The position numbers were made by a program, and so were the translations under genes. A DNA stretch of 64,000 bases from Bilabrum cf. latius (Eukaryota > Bigyra: Bicosoecida > Bigyra > Bicosoecida), in contig OZ237763.1 of NCBI GenBank assembly GCA_965178125.1, positions 1 to 64,000 on the forward strand. The letters are read 5' to 3'. The notes below the pieces were generated by a model that was given only the letters and a program-made list of their open reading frames with translations, ran no database searches and had not been told where the DNA came from. This document shows, piece by piece, positions 30,631 to 42,773 of this stretch. Each line of letters opens with the position of its first letter. The first letter of the stretch is position 1.

Positions 30631-33600
30631 TCACATGATGCCCCCAAGGATGTCGCCCCAATTAGGCGACGCCCCCGCACCGGTGCCCTTCGGGCCTGAA
30701 CCAGGGCTACTAGTCATCGTGCGGCCCTTAGCACCTGTAAGTGTGCTACTGGCTGCATACGTATTAGTAGCAATTTGCTTCGGACCTCGCTATGCTCGTG
30801 GTGCGCTGCTTCTGCTACCAGCATCCGGCGCGGAAGTGCTGGCAAGCGCCTCAGTGGACTCATGTCCCTTCCCTGCCTCGCCCAGTTTGCCCTCCTTCTC
30901 TTGTACCTTCCGCGCTTCTCGCTTGGCACGATCAGCATCCATGGCCATGGCCATGGCCCGCGTGGCCGGCACTTCCCTCGCGTACATTGCTCTGGCCTCA
31001 GGACAGCTCTGCAGCGCTGCCTCGGACCAGCCCAGCAGACGGACGCCCTCCCCGCTCACTGCCCTGCTGAGCGCCGTGTACCCCATGCCCGGCCCGAATG
31101 CACGCGACAAGTCCACCTGCACCTTAGGCAGCGTCATGCCCTGGGCCTTGTGCACGGATAGCGCCCAGCCGAGCAGCAGCGGAACCTGCCTCCTCACGGC
31201 TGTGTTCCCCAGCGCGTCCTTGACCTCGAATGCCTCTGCACGCAGCTTGACCCGGATGGTCCCCGGGGGCCCGTCCTTGGCCCTGGTGGCTCCATAGCCT
31301 TCGATGGAGGACAGGGAGGGGGAGGTGGAGAGGACAATGGGCGATGCAGACGACAGCGAGGATGAGGATGAGGATGAGGATGAGGATGAGGATGAGGATG
31401 AGGAGGATCTCTGCAGGGAGGCGGGCCCCTCCAGCGCGCTGCCGCTGCCCACCGGCCAGAAATCGACCTCCACCGCGGTTGGGTTGCCCCCTTTAGTGGC
31501 ATCTACGAAGCGAGCCACCACCCCCGGCGTGCCATTCACCACCCCCCTAGCCCCCATCTCGCGGACCAGGTTCTTGCACAAGATCACGCGGGCTCCAGGC
31601 TTCAGACTCACAGTGGCTGGTGCCACGCACCCACTCACCAGCTGTGACAGAAGCCTCGCCCCCGCCCCTCCTGCCTACATGGCCACTATCTCCCTCGCCG
31701 CCTGTGCCCTGGCCCTGGCCCCCTGGTCACCCCCCTCCTTGGCCTCCGCCTGCAGCTGCTCCCACTCAGCCACCCCGTCCACACGCACCCTGCGCCCCGC
31801 CCCTGGCCCGGCCCTGATCTCCACGTCATGGGAGGCCACGAAGGACACTGCCGTCCCCTCCAGCGCCCTGAGCCTGCCCTCATTCTCCCGCGCCACGTCG
31901 ATCTTGCGGGGCATCAGGCGCACCGCCTCCTGGAAGTCCCTCGATGCCCGCCCCGCAGCTGCCCTCACGAACCGCCGCACCTCCTCAGAGGCTCGGCCCT
32001 CCCTCACGTCCCCCAGCACTCGCAGGAAACCGCCATCCTTCTGGCGGTACACCGCGTCCAGCACCACGGTGCATGGCACTGCAGTGCTCCAGAGCGGACT
32101 CCCGAAACAGTACTTGGACACTTCACCCAGCGAGCCCCCTTGGGCAGCTGACTCCCGCCAGGCTCCATCCCGCACAGGAGGAAGCTGGTGGAAGTCGCCC
32201 ACCAGCACCAGCTGCACGCCGGAGAGCCCGCCCCGCCGGCCATCAAGCACACTGTGCGCCCCCGCTGCAGCCCCGCTGTTCCCTGCAAGTCTCGCGGACA
32301 AGGCGCCATGGGTCTCTTTGAGCCTAGCTATCTGACGAGCTGCAACCCCGGAGGACGGCTGGAGGGGGGCGGAGAGCGAAGATGATGACGGCGAGGGCGA
32401 TGGTATGCCAGCACCGGCAGATCCATGGTGCTGCCCCGCCCCCGCCCCCGCCCCCGCCCTCGCCTCTCTCCTGGTGGCCTCTCCGCCCCTGCACGCCTGC
32501 GCCGCCGCCACCACAGCCGCGAATAGATCCGGCCCCAGCATGGAGGCCTCATCCACCACCAGCACGTCCGCGTTCTGCCAGGCCTCCCGCGCCAGAGCCG
32601 ATTTCCTAGCCCTCCCCGCTAGCTCCTGGGGGGAGCCATTCGCCGCGCCAATCCCTGCGAAGCTGTGCAGCGTCTGCCCGCCCACGAGACAGGCAGCCGA
32701 TGCAGTGGTGGCCGTCACCGCCACAGTCAGCCCCAGGTCCTCCCGCAGCTCCCGCACCGCCAGCCGCAGCACGTGGCTCTTCCCCGTGCCCGCCGCCCCA
32801 CACACCAGCACGCTCTTCCGCCTCACGCAGATGAGGTCCAGGGCGAGCCGCTGCTCGGGCGAGAGCCCCTCTCTCCTCTTGTCCCTGCGCCGGGCCAGCT
32901 CGGCCCCCCTCGCCCTCCTCCTCGCCGCCGCCATGGCCGCCCTCTCGCTGGCAGGGGACATGGGCACCGCCTCCCGCGGGATGGCCCCCTGTCTGACGGC
33001 CAGCAGCGCGCCCGCGTGGGTGGGCACAAGGACGAGGGCCGGGGCATGGGGACGGCGGGCTGCAGCGGTTCCTGGCTTGCTCCCTGCACTTGCGACCGCC
33101 CTCGAAGCTGCGCCAGCCGCAGAGCGTGACCCGGAGCTGCCCGCCTTGGTCTTGCTTGGGCCGCGGCCAGAGGCACCGGCAGACCACTAGGCGCTAGGGG
33201 ACATACGGTGCCGTTTGGCGGAAGGAGGAAGTGACCGAACCCATCCATTGCTTGCACTGCTTACCTGTGGCCCATTTGATGCCGCTTTAGACCCTGGCTT
33301 GCGGAGCAACAGAGCGGCGGCGGAACGCTTCGCGCCTATCCGTCCCGGCTGGCTCCCAGCCATCTAAGAGCCAGATGAACGAGGGGCTCCTGGTGTTGAT
33401 GCATTGCTACAACGCGCTTCCACCGCAGCGTTTCGACACCACTGCGACCAATCGGGATCTCGTTTCTTGTTTGAAACGAGCCCGTTACGCTGCATCTTGG
33501 ACACTGTATCCAGTATCACATACCCCGGGATAGGAGCTAGTGATCCATGATATTTACTTTTGACGGCTTTGGGAACCTGGATCGGGACAAGATAGTCCGT

Positions 33601-33705
33601 TTTCCCACGCAAGAATGACTGCAAAGCTTGAATGCACGGCGGGGATTTTGCGAAGTGCAGCGCCGATACAGTTCCAATGATGACATCTCGCACCTCATTT
33701 GACAT
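30631..33705 (-). CDS. PIF1-family 5'-3' DNA helicase
   Basis: PIF1 helicases unwind G-quadruplexes and displace telomerase, and also act in mitochondria. One 1,024-residue frame runs from ATG 33705 to TGA 30631, with TAG at 33364, 33187, 31675 and 30790. Helicase motifs in order: Walker A CGAAGTGKSHVL (about residue 301-312), TASAACLVGGQTLHSFAGIG, Walker B DVLVVDEASML, LVLVGDFHQLPPV, LDAVYRQKDGGFL, GARVILCKNLV with VVNGTPGVV, and the final LLLGWALSVHKAQGMTL with YTALSRA. The TAG at 31675 lies between helicase motifs. There is an unusual insertion between the fifth and sixth motifs with a run of Ser residues (opposite a GATGAG run at about 31363-31405). The first 220 residues, including two TAGs, are unlike the helicase core and of unknown role. 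ATG 33204 is an alternative shorter start. Confidence 0.88.
31363..31405. repeat. GATGAG hexanucleotide run (poly-Ser in PIF1)
   Basis: About seven copies of a GATGAG hexamer; on the coding (minus) strand they extend a poly-serine stretch inserted in the PIF1 helicase domain. Confidence 0.85.
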
Positions 33706-33947
33706 TTAGTCGATATTGGAATCACAGATTGAGACACTCTATCCAAACCTTGCGCCAAAGAGTCCTAATTTTTTGAACCAGGCATCTGCTCCAATCTGTG
33801 ACGAGTGCATTTCTCAATTTTGTAACGTGCGTAAACTGCCAAACCAGTTCCAGGGGTTGTTGTTCTACATTACATCGAGCTAGCACACGAGCGCGGATCT
33901 GAATCTGTGCTTGAACACTACCTAGCTACATCTTTTATCCAACTAAC
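33706..33947. promoter_or_regulatory. Shared promoter region, PIF1 and fibrillarin
   Basis: A 242-bp, AT-richer interval lies between the facing starts of PIF1 (minus) and fibrillarin (plus). It should contain both promoters. No specific element is recognised. Confidence 0.35.
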
Positions 33948-35119
33948 ATGTCTGGTTGGGGTCGTGAGTTTCCTGTGACACGCATTCCGATACCGCGCTG
34001 CACCGAGACCAACTGCAGTTGCAGTGCTTCCGTTCAGCAGTGCAACTCGACACACTCTTGGCCGAACAGCGGGTCATCCAGAGTTATTTTATTACCTATA
34101 ATTGTTTCTTTGTAATCGCAGGTGGCGGCGGCGGTGGACGCGGTGGACGAGGTGGATTCGGGGGCCGGGGCCGGGGCGGAGGCCGAGGCGGCGGTCGTGG
34201 CGGATTTGGCGGGCGCGGTGGATTCGGTGGGCGCGGCGGTGGCCGTGGTGGATTTGGTGGTCGTGGTGGCGGTCGCGGCGGAGGCCGTGGTCGAGGAGGA
34301 GGCCGCGGGCGCGGAGGAGGAGGTCGCGGTGGACGGGGCGGCGGTCGCGGCGGCTCTCGAGTCTCCGTGCAGCCCCATAGGCATCCCGGAATCTTCTTGG
34401 CGCGCGGTGGAAAGGACGACATGCTTGTTACATTGAACATGACCCCTGGCAAGACAGTGTACGGCGAGAAGACCGTGAAGGTGGACGGCCCCTCGAGCGG
34501 AGCCGGCGCCTCGTCCGGCGGCGACGGCGCCAGCGCGGACGCGGGCAAGGTCGAGTACCGCGTGTGGAACCCCTTCCGCAGCAAGCTGGCAGCCGCAGTG
34601 ATGGGCGGCGTGGGCAGCATCTGGATGTCCCCCGGGCAGAAGGTGCTGTACCTTGGCGCTGCCTCTGGCACCACGGTGAGCCACGTGAGCGATCTGCTGG
34701 GCCCTGAGGGCACCGTGTACGCGGTTGAGTTCGCGCACAGGCCCGGGCGTGACCTTGTGAACATGGCCAAGAGCAGACCGAACATCGTGCCCATCGTGGA
34801 GGACGCCAGGCACCCCCTCAAGTACCGCATGCTGGTGGGCATGGTGGACTGTGTCTTCGCCGACGTGGCACAGCCGGACCAGGGCCGCATCGTGGCCCTC
34901 AACGCCTCGTACTTCCTAAAGGCGGGCGGGCACTACGTGATCAGCATCAAGGCCAACTGCGTGGACTCCACGCTTGCCCCCGAGGTGGTGTTCACCAAGG
35001 AGCGCAACTTCCTCAAGGACCAGGGCCTCATGCCCAAGGAGCAGCTCACCCTCGAGCCGTACGAGAGGGACCACGCAGTTGTCGTCGGGGAGTACCGCCC
35101 AGAGAAGAAGAAGGGATGA
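33948..35119 (+). CDS. Fibrillarin, rRNA 2'-O-methyltransferase
   Basis: Fibrillarin is the methyltransferase of box C/D snoRNPs in the nucleolus. Exon 1 is only 16 bases (33948-33963, ATG TCT GGT TGG GGT C). After a 158-bp intron (donor GTGAGT, acceptor AATCGCAG), exon 2 is 34122-35119. The product is 337 residues with a TGA stop and no TAG. An N-terminal GAR domain (RGG/GFGG repeats, about residues 6-90) is followed by the conserved body: [16 protein letters not shown], the SAM-binding [44 protein letters not shown] and [14 protein letters not shown]. The length matches other fibrillarins (about 320). Confidence 0.96.
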
Positions 35120-35337
35120 ATGAATGCAATGCATTTAGTAATAAGAACTTGGATCCACGAAATCTGCCATGTGCTCTCGCATCCTCCAGCGCTGCTCAGC
35201 GATGCCTACATGGGTTGCCCGAGTGCGCTGGGCCAACGGAACACGCGATCAAGTGCTGTCGTAAAATCAATCATTAGTCAAGCGTCACATTCGAACGCAC
35301 CCACAGTCAATACCGTACATGCGCACAATGTATCAGA

Positions 35338-38300
35338 TCAGATCCCGAGCCGAAGGCCCGCACCGCTGGCAGCCTCCATCAGCTGCTCCCGAGTCACCTC
35401 CACATCGATGCCCTCCTACAACTCGCCAGTGCCGGTGCCCCTGGGCCCTGCCCCCTTCCGGCCCGTGCTCTTAGGCCCGTGCCCCGCCAGACGACGAGAC
35501 CGCCGCACCGGGGTGGCCCTTAGAGGAGCCCCCGGCCGGTCTTGCCTCAGCCGAAGCACCGACACGCTGCCCTGCTCGTTGCTAGGCCCACTCACCAGAC
35601 GGGACGGAGTGCCGGCGCCGGCTGTGCGTTCAACCACCGCCTACCCACATGGCTGGACGGGAGATGCCATCCCACCATCTTCGGCAGCGGCAGCAGCCTC
35701 CGCCTCCTGTGCCCCCTCCTCCTTTTCGAGTCCCACGTCATCCTCAAAGCCCTCATGCCCGACACCCCCCATGTCATCCTCAAAGCCCTCGTGCCCGACA
35801 CACCCCATGTCGGCCTCATCGTCAGGACTCACATGCTCACCACCGTGCGCTGCGCCCGCACCTCCTCTCACCTCTTCACCTGCACTTGCTCCGGCGCCAG
35901 CTGCCGCCGGTCTCCCGGTGCCCGCCACGTGCGTCACCTGCACCGCCGCAATACCCACGGACAGCACCACCACCCCCATCACGAAGCCGGCGCGGGAACC
36001 AGACCCAGACCCAGACCCAGTACCAGCCTCTTGTCCATGGTGCTGTCCCTCACCCAGAGCATCGGCAACAGCGCGTTGGTCCACGACGGCACCAGCGTTG
36101 CCAGACCCAGGCGCTGATGCACTGACCCTCTCCACTGCGGGACCGGTGGTGGCGCTTGTGCTTGGGCTCGTCACGGAGGGCATGGGCACGGGCATGGCCT
36201 GGGCCTCATCCCACCACGTCATTGGCTACTGCATCGTACTCTCGCGCACGGAGGACGAGCCAGCCTGCGATGTCTCCTGAATGGCCTCTCCTCCATTCGA
36301 AGTCTCCACACCCAGGTCCGCTCCGACCACTGCCTCTGCCTCTGCTCCCACTCCGGAATCAGCAGCAGACAGGAGTGCTTGCTCTAGCGACACACCGCCC
36401 ACGCCCCGCCCCTGCTCCGGGGCCCACACCTGGTACCCGTCCATGACCCCCTCGACCTGCCACCCAGTACCCGAGGGAACAGCCAACCGGCGACGCACCA
36501 CCACCGCTGGCTCGTGCCTCGGCTGCGACAGGCGGTCCAGGAGGAGGGAGCGGGCCTCTTGCATGCCTGCCAGCTCCACCCGCCGCACCTGCGCGCCAGG
36601 AGAGAGGGCCGGCGCAGTGGTGACCCGCGAGACGGGGGCCCACAGCCACCCTTGCCCATGACCCTGTCTCTGTCCCTGCTAGTGCCGAGATCGGCTAGCG
36701 TACGATGCCACGGCGGGATGCTGCACTCCTGCGTACGCAGCTAGCAGCAGGGCCAGCACAGCCACAAGGACTAGGACAACCCCTGCCACATGGTCTCTCT
36801 CTCGCGCACTCTAGTCTACGACCATGGGAGACTCAGCAGCCCTTGCACAGGTAGATTCCTCTGATACGGGGTGTGGCAGTAATACCGAAGCATCGGTGCA
36901 GGCGCTAGTGCCACTGTCCGCCTGGTATCCGCTCTGGGCCTGGGGAACAGCAATCGCTGCGGCGTCCATGCCATCCTCTGCGGCGTCCTCCTCCCCGTCG
37001 GTTTCCGACTCCGAATCCAGGTCATCCACGAACCGACGCGACGCGGCCAGATCTTCAACTGCTTTTGTAGCCGTCACTGGAACGTCCACTGGTTGGTCTG
37101 CGTCGGCGCCAGCGCTGTTAGAGCCGGTCTGAGCCGTGCACTCCTTGGCCGCGCTGGCAACGCTGTCGGAGCCGCTGCCGCTGCCGCTGCTACCTCCGTC
37201 CAACACCTTGAGCTGGTGCTCTACGCGGGACCAGAACGACAGTCGGCCAGCCCCTTGCTCATGCTCGAGACCATTCCCGGTTCCCTTTTCATCCTCCCGC
37301 CCGGGCCCGTCCCCCAGCGAGGGCCTCGATGGAGGGGGTCCCACAGCCTCCAGGTCGGCCTCCATCTGCAGCGACCAGGGAGACGTGCTCCGGCGGCGGT
37401 CCTGATTCTGGTCGGAATGATCGGTGGTATCTGCCATGCTTGGCTGGGTGCTGCACTCGTCACACGCGTGCCAATCCCCGTCCACAACATCCGCATCGCT
37501 GTGCACCCCGCTCAGGATGGACCCGTCCTCCAGACTGCCACCCTCCACCCCTTCAACACCCTGCTGCTGCTGTTGTTGCTGCTGCTGGTGGGCATGAGTC
37601 TCTTCGTGATGGTTTTCCTCCTCGTCCTGGCCTCGGACGTGTCCTCTACCTGCCTCTGGAGCAGCCTCGGCCCGAGCCGCTGCTGACCTGGCCCGCACCT
37701 GGATCCTGGCAGCATCTCTTGGGCTCATCAGGGTCTCGCCCACTTTGACCACGTCTCGATCCCGCACCATTGGTGAAGGGCTGGACGCACAGACGGGTGG
37801 ACGAGGGATTGCAGTGCGATGCACCTGATCGTTGGCCGAGGCCCGGCGCGGCACAGGCAGCAGCGATCTGCGCGCCCCCTCACCCTTACCCTTGTTCCCC
37901 CGTGGCACCTCGACAGGTCGCACCCTCACCACCGGGCGGGCCCTCTATCCTGCACCGAGCCCTGTCCCCAAAGCTGCGTTCCTCCCCTGCCCCTTTACCT
38001 TCCGCCCCGCCAGAGGAGACATGAACCCCCCGAGTGCCCTCTGCTCCCGCCCAGCCCGCCCGCTCCCATCCGGGTGTCCACCAGAGGGGCTGTCCCACCA
38101 GCCCTCCTTTGCCTGCCGCTGCTCAAATTCGGCGCGAGCCGCAGTGATCTCGTCCTCGCCGGAAATGGCATCATCCGTCTCGACCTCCTCAACGGCACCT
38201 GCAACAGGGACCGATGCAGCTGCGGGCTCCGCAGCATCGCGAATCACCCCCCTCCCCCGGCCCCTGCTTCCACCCCTTGCTCTGCCTGTGACCACAGCCC

Positions 38301-39696
38301 GTCCCCCGAACGACAGCCTCGCCCCCAGCCCCCCTGCCCTCCTGCTCGAGGTCCTCACCGCCGGGGCCGCTGTCTTGGGCACAGGCACCTGCGACACGCC
38401 CGCCTGCTCATCCCCGTCTCCCTCGCCCGCTGCACCAGTGGCACTCGCCCGCACCCTCCCCCTTCCGCCAGACGCAGCCCGCCCCGACCGCACCCTCAGC
38501 CGCCCCTTGCGCACCGCCCCTCGCCCCGCAGAGACGGGACGGGGGCGCGAGCTGGGCTCCACGGGGGCTGACCCCGACGGCGATTCCGGCTCTGCCTCGG
38601 CCCCATCGTGGTGGTGGTGCTGCTGTTGTTGTTCCTGCAGCTTGTCTGACCTATCGTGCGATGCACCTGTACTCAGTCCTAGAGCCACGTCAGCCATCAG
38701 CTGGTCCACAGTGCCCTGCTTGTGCCCTCCAATGCCGCTGTCATGCGCCTCTGCTACTCTCTCGTGCCCATGCAGCACGTCCTCCCGCATGTCGTTGCCC
38801 CGCACATGCTCGCCGCCGCTCTGCTTTACCCTCGCCTTCTCTCCCCCGCTCGCCCTCGCCCCCCTGCCCCCGGAGCTCCCCCTCCCTCTCGCCCTCTTGC
38901 CCGCCTTCATCCTGGCCTCCAGCTCCGCCTGCCTCGCCCGAGACTCCTCCTCCCGGCGGCGCTGAGCCTCCAGCCGGGCCGCGTGCCGCTCCGCCGCCGC
39001 CTACTGCCTCCTCGCCACGGACACCCCTCTCCCTCTCCCCTTTTCACCCTCCCTCCTCCTCCTCCCGCTCCTCGCCCGAGCCCTCCCTCCAGAGCCCACC
39101 ACTGCCCGGGCCGTGTCTGGGACCCCCCGGCCGCCATGGAGCTGTCCGGCGGGCGTTACGGCCGAGTCCTGGGGCTCCACTGGGATTGCGACTGGGCGTG
39201 AGAGCAGGGAGCGCGGGGCTTTCGCGCCAGTGGCCCGGGGTCGCCCCACTCCGTTGGCTGCTCCTTTGGCTTGCTCGGCGCTCGGGGCTGCTCCTCGAGT
39301 GCGTCGCGCGGCGGGTTTCTTGCGAGCAGCACTGCGTGATGTGACCTCTATCTGGTGTTTTGTGGCCGATGATTGCTTGCTCGACTGCTTCTATTGCTTT
39401 GCGAGCTTCTCATAGGAAGGGAGCAGCTCTAGGAAACTTGGCGAGCTCGTATCCTTTAGCGCAGGCCCTCCGTCCGCTCCTGATTCGCAGGCAAGCTTCT
39501 TGGCTTTCCACTCAAGAAGCTCATGCATGCGCATTGACGAAGGTGTTAACTCGCCAGACTGGGCTTTCCGTCTCAGCACAGCAGCTGGGGAGCTCGGAAC
39601 CTCCGAGTTAGCGTCTCTGGGAGTTAATCCTTTAGGCTTCAAGGCAGCCGTATCATCAGAGACAGCTAGCGGCTATAATGTTCCTCTATGCTCCAT
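35338..39696 (-). CDS. Large low-complexity protein with two membrane segments, function unknown
   Basis: A single frame of 1,452 residues runs from ATG 39696 (MEHRGTL) to TGA 35338. It is broken only by nine TAGs (low coordinates 39673, 39391, 39001, 37945, 36811, 36679, 36226, 35641, 35416). I do not recognise it. The N-terminus has a possible coiled coil (MHELLEWKAKKLA); a charged helix lies at about residues 230-265 (RRREEESRARQAELEARMK). Long Arg/Gly/Ala and acidic stretches follow, with a poly-Gln tract (about nt 37560-37590). A first hydrophobic segment is at about nt 36785-36735 (VAGVVLVLVAVLALLLAAY) and a second at about nt 35985-35925 (GFVMGVVVLSVGIAAV). The region between them contains a compact, more conserved-looking stretch (SLLLDRLSQPRHEPAVVVRR). 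In the standard code it would be split into ten pieces. Undetected introns are possible. Confidence 0.6.
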
Positions 39697-39858
39697 GATT
39701 AGCCTGTCCACTATCAGATTGCGCTGATCCAGTTATGCATGCGTGCTTCGGAAGCGCGATTTCTCAACGTCCGGAATTCTCATTTTACCGGACCGGAAAT
39801 AACGGCACGCTATTAGCCCACAAATCTGGCTTGTGCATTTGTTGCGCCTACCTGCGCG

Positions 39859-41205
39859 ATGGCAGCAGCTGATCCATCATCAGGCATTCCATCCGGAAGT
39901 ATAGGTGGGGCCGCGTCCGGCGGGGCGGCGTTCGAGGATGACGGTGCGTTCGGAGAAGCAGTGGTGGCAGACCTCGGTACGGGGACGCTTAGAATAGGAT
40001 ATGCAGGGGCAGAACGACCAAAGCTAGAGCTTTCGTGCGTTGTTGGGCGATTAAAACACCCCAAGGTATTATCAGGTGGCGCACTAGATGGAAAATCAGA
40101 GTGAGTAAACGCTGAGTGCGCGAGTTGCACATCACGGTTTGAAACCGGATGCTTTGGGGCAGAGCGACACGCAAGCCAGAGAATCATGCAGTGTTTCGTG
40201 CGTTGCACAACCACTCATTTGCGCAGAATTATTGGATCAGACGCGCACGCGCACCGTGGGGTGCTCCGTCTTTCGCGGCCGCTAGAGCACGGTGCTGTGA
40301 GCGACTGGTCGGACGCGGAGCGCCTGTGGCGCCACGCGCTTGGATCTTCGGGAATCCGCGCCGAGTCTGGGCGGCATCCCATTCTAGTCACCGAGCGCGC
40401 GCTCACCTCTCGGCCACACCGCGAGGCGCTCGTCACGCAGCTGTTCGAGGAGCAGGGCGCGCCCGCGGTGGCGGTGGCGGGGCAGGCCCCTTTGGCCCTC
40501 TACGGGACCAGCGCCACGACGGGGCTGGTGGTGGACGCGGGGGAGGGATGCATCACCGCGGTTCCGGTCTACGAGGGCGTGTCTCTGCCCCACGCGACGG
40601 GCCGCGCGGACATCGGGGGCAGAGACGTGACGGCGCAGCTGATGCGCCTGCTGCGAGTGAGGGGCCTCCCGCTGTCCTCCTCGGCGGAGGCAGAGCTGGC
40701 GAGGGAGATCAAGGAGGCCACCTCGAGGGTGGCGCTAGATCCCAGGGCGGCAGAGGCGGAGGCAGCCGAGGGCAAGTCAGCAGAGGGGAGGTACCGGCTG
40801 CCCGACGGGAGGGTGCTCACCGTGGGGGCGGAGCGGTTCAGGGCGCCTGAGCTGCTGTTCGACCCCAGCGTGGGGGGCATGGAGGCCCCCGGGGTGGGGG
40901 TGCTGGCGGCGGGGGCGGTGCTGCGGGCCGACGTGGACACGCGATCGGCCCTTCTAGGGGGCGTGCTGCTGTGCGGTGGAGCCAGCAAGTGCCCGGGGTT
41001 CGGCGCTAGGCTGCTGCGCGAGATGCGCGGCCTGAGTCCCAAGGGCAGCAAGATCAGGATCAAGGCGCCCAAGGAGAGGGAACTCCTCCCTTGGGTGGGG
41101 GGCAGCATCTTGGCGGCACTGAGCAGCTTCCGGGGCAGGTGGGTGAGCAAGCAGGAGTTCGACGAGGAAGGGGTCCGGGTAGTGCACAAAAAGGCGCTCG
41201 GGTGA
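39859..41205 (+). CDS. Divergent actin-related protein
   Basis: Exons 39859-40100 and 40227-41205 (126-bp intron, donor GTGAGT, acceptor TTTGCGCAG, phase 2) give 406 residues, TGA stop, no TAG. The actin fold is visible: VVADLGTGTLRIGYAG (phosphate-1 loop), SDAHAHRGVLRLSRPLEHG, LVVDAGEGCITAVPVYEG (phosphate-2 loop), LLCGGASKCPGFGARL (adenosine loop) and WVGGSILAALSSF with SKQEFDEEG at the end. The C-terminus is close to conventional actin and ARP1, while the first 60 residues and the middle are divergent. I cannot assign it to a specific ARP class. It starts 163 bp from the divergent low-complexity gene. Confidence 0.85.
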
Positions 41206-41341
41206 AGCTGGGGAAGAGAGGCCGAGTGCATGGATTGCATGATGATCCTCAACGTCAGACCGGCAAGTTCAAGTAGCAGATGGGTCCTATGCGGAAACAC
41301 CAATAACAAACTGACTAGCCAGATGCACCCATCCATGCCCG

Positions 41342-42590
41342 TCACCCCGTCGTCCTCTCTGCCTTCCACCTGAGCTTCTCACCCGCCATGAGAGGGACCA
41401 CACTGCCCCCCGCCTCGAACGTGTAGCTCGCAGGCACCTCCCACTCCACGCGCCTGAGCACCACCCCGCCCTCGGTGTCGCCCTTGCCCTTGCTGCCATC
41501 GCCCCCTGTCGCCTCCCCCTTCTCCTCCTCGCCCCCATTCAGAGGCATCTTGTAGAACCTAGGCCCGTGCTCGCACGCAAACGCCCTCAGGTGCTCCAGA
41601 CAGCCCTCTGTCTCGAATGCAGTCGCGTACAGCTCCAGGCAGATGGGCGCAGTGAAGATGCCCGCGCACCCGCAGGAGCTCTCCTTCCTCCTCACCTCGT
41701 GGGGGGCGCTGTCGGAGCCCAGGAAGAACTTGCTGGACCCGGACTTGACCGCCTCGCACAGCGCCCGCCTGTGTTCCTCTGCCTTGAGGATGGGCAGGCA
41801 GTACATGTGCGGCCGCACGCCGCCGCGGAAGATCTCGTTGCGGTTGTACAGCAGGTGCTGCGGAGTGATGGTCGCTGCCACGTTGGGGCCCTGCTCCTTG
41901 ACGAACGCCACCGCCTGCGCCGTGGTGATGTGCTCCATGACGACCCGCAGATCGGGGAGCGCCGCGACGAGAGGCCGGAGCTTCTGCTCGATGAACTCGG
42001 CCTCGCGGTCGAACACGTCCACGTCGTCGTCCGTCACTTCGCCGTGCACGCACAGGACGAGGCCAAGCTCTGCCATTCGCTTCAGGGTCGGCATGACCTT
42101 CTCGATGGACGTCACACCGCTGTCGCTGTTGGTTGTCGCGCCGGCAGGATACAGCTTGACTGCAGCCACGCGACCGGACTTCACAGCCGCATCGATCTCT
42201 TCCGGTGGGGTGTTGTCCGTAAGATACAATGTCATCAAAGGGTCAAAAACAGAACCTGAACCCATGGCTGCGGTGATCCTCTCGCGGTATTTGAGCGCCT
42301 GCTCGGTGGTTGTGACCGGCGGCTTCAGGTTCGGCATGATGATGGCCCGCTTCATTATTCCAGGCCAAGCTGCACGTGATTGCACTTAAATGTCTCGAGC
42401 TACGTGCAAATGCCAACAGGTACGGGCAGAATCAAGGGAAAGGACATTTTCGGAACTCACACTTGCCGAGAGATGTTAGAGCCTCGCCATCCCTCAAATG
42501 CAAATGCCAATCATCAGGGTAAGGCAAGGCAATGTCAGAGAGTTCTTCTTTGCTTGCGGTTGCGCCAGATCGGCCAGCAACGCCCGCCAT
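41342..42590 (-). CDS. Dihydroorotase (PyrC-type, homodimeric)
   Basis: Dihydroorotase closes carbamoyl-aspartate to dihydroorotate in pyrimidine synthesis. Exon 1 is 42590-42461 and exon 2 is 42369-41342, with a 91-bp intron (donor GTGAGT, acceptor ACGTGCAG). The product is 385 residues, TGA stop, no TAG. Exon 1 carries PDDWHLHLRDGEAL with the HxH metal ligands. Exon 2 carries RAIIMPNLKPPVTTTEQAL, VAAVKLYPAGATTNSDSGV (carboxylated Lys), VHGEV, VMEHITT, TPQHLLYN and FLGSDSAPHEVRRKE. This is the PyrC (type II) form, a separate enzyme and not part of a CAD fusion. ATG 42623 is an alternative start. The exact splice junction is the least certain part; it leaves the segment before RAIIMPN a few residues short. 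Confidence 0.93.
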
Positions 42591-42773
42591 GGTGCACACA
42601 CGGCCAGGATGCAGGGCAGTCATGCAAGCTTCACTTCTTCGATTCGGAGCCTCTCGGCACGCGCGCGCGCTATCCACTCCTATCCAGTCAGAATTCTTTC
42701 GCCGCAAAGCACTCTTATCGAGAATTAAACTCCAGGTTCAACCCAGCTCCAGGTACTGCGGCACCTCGCCCAC

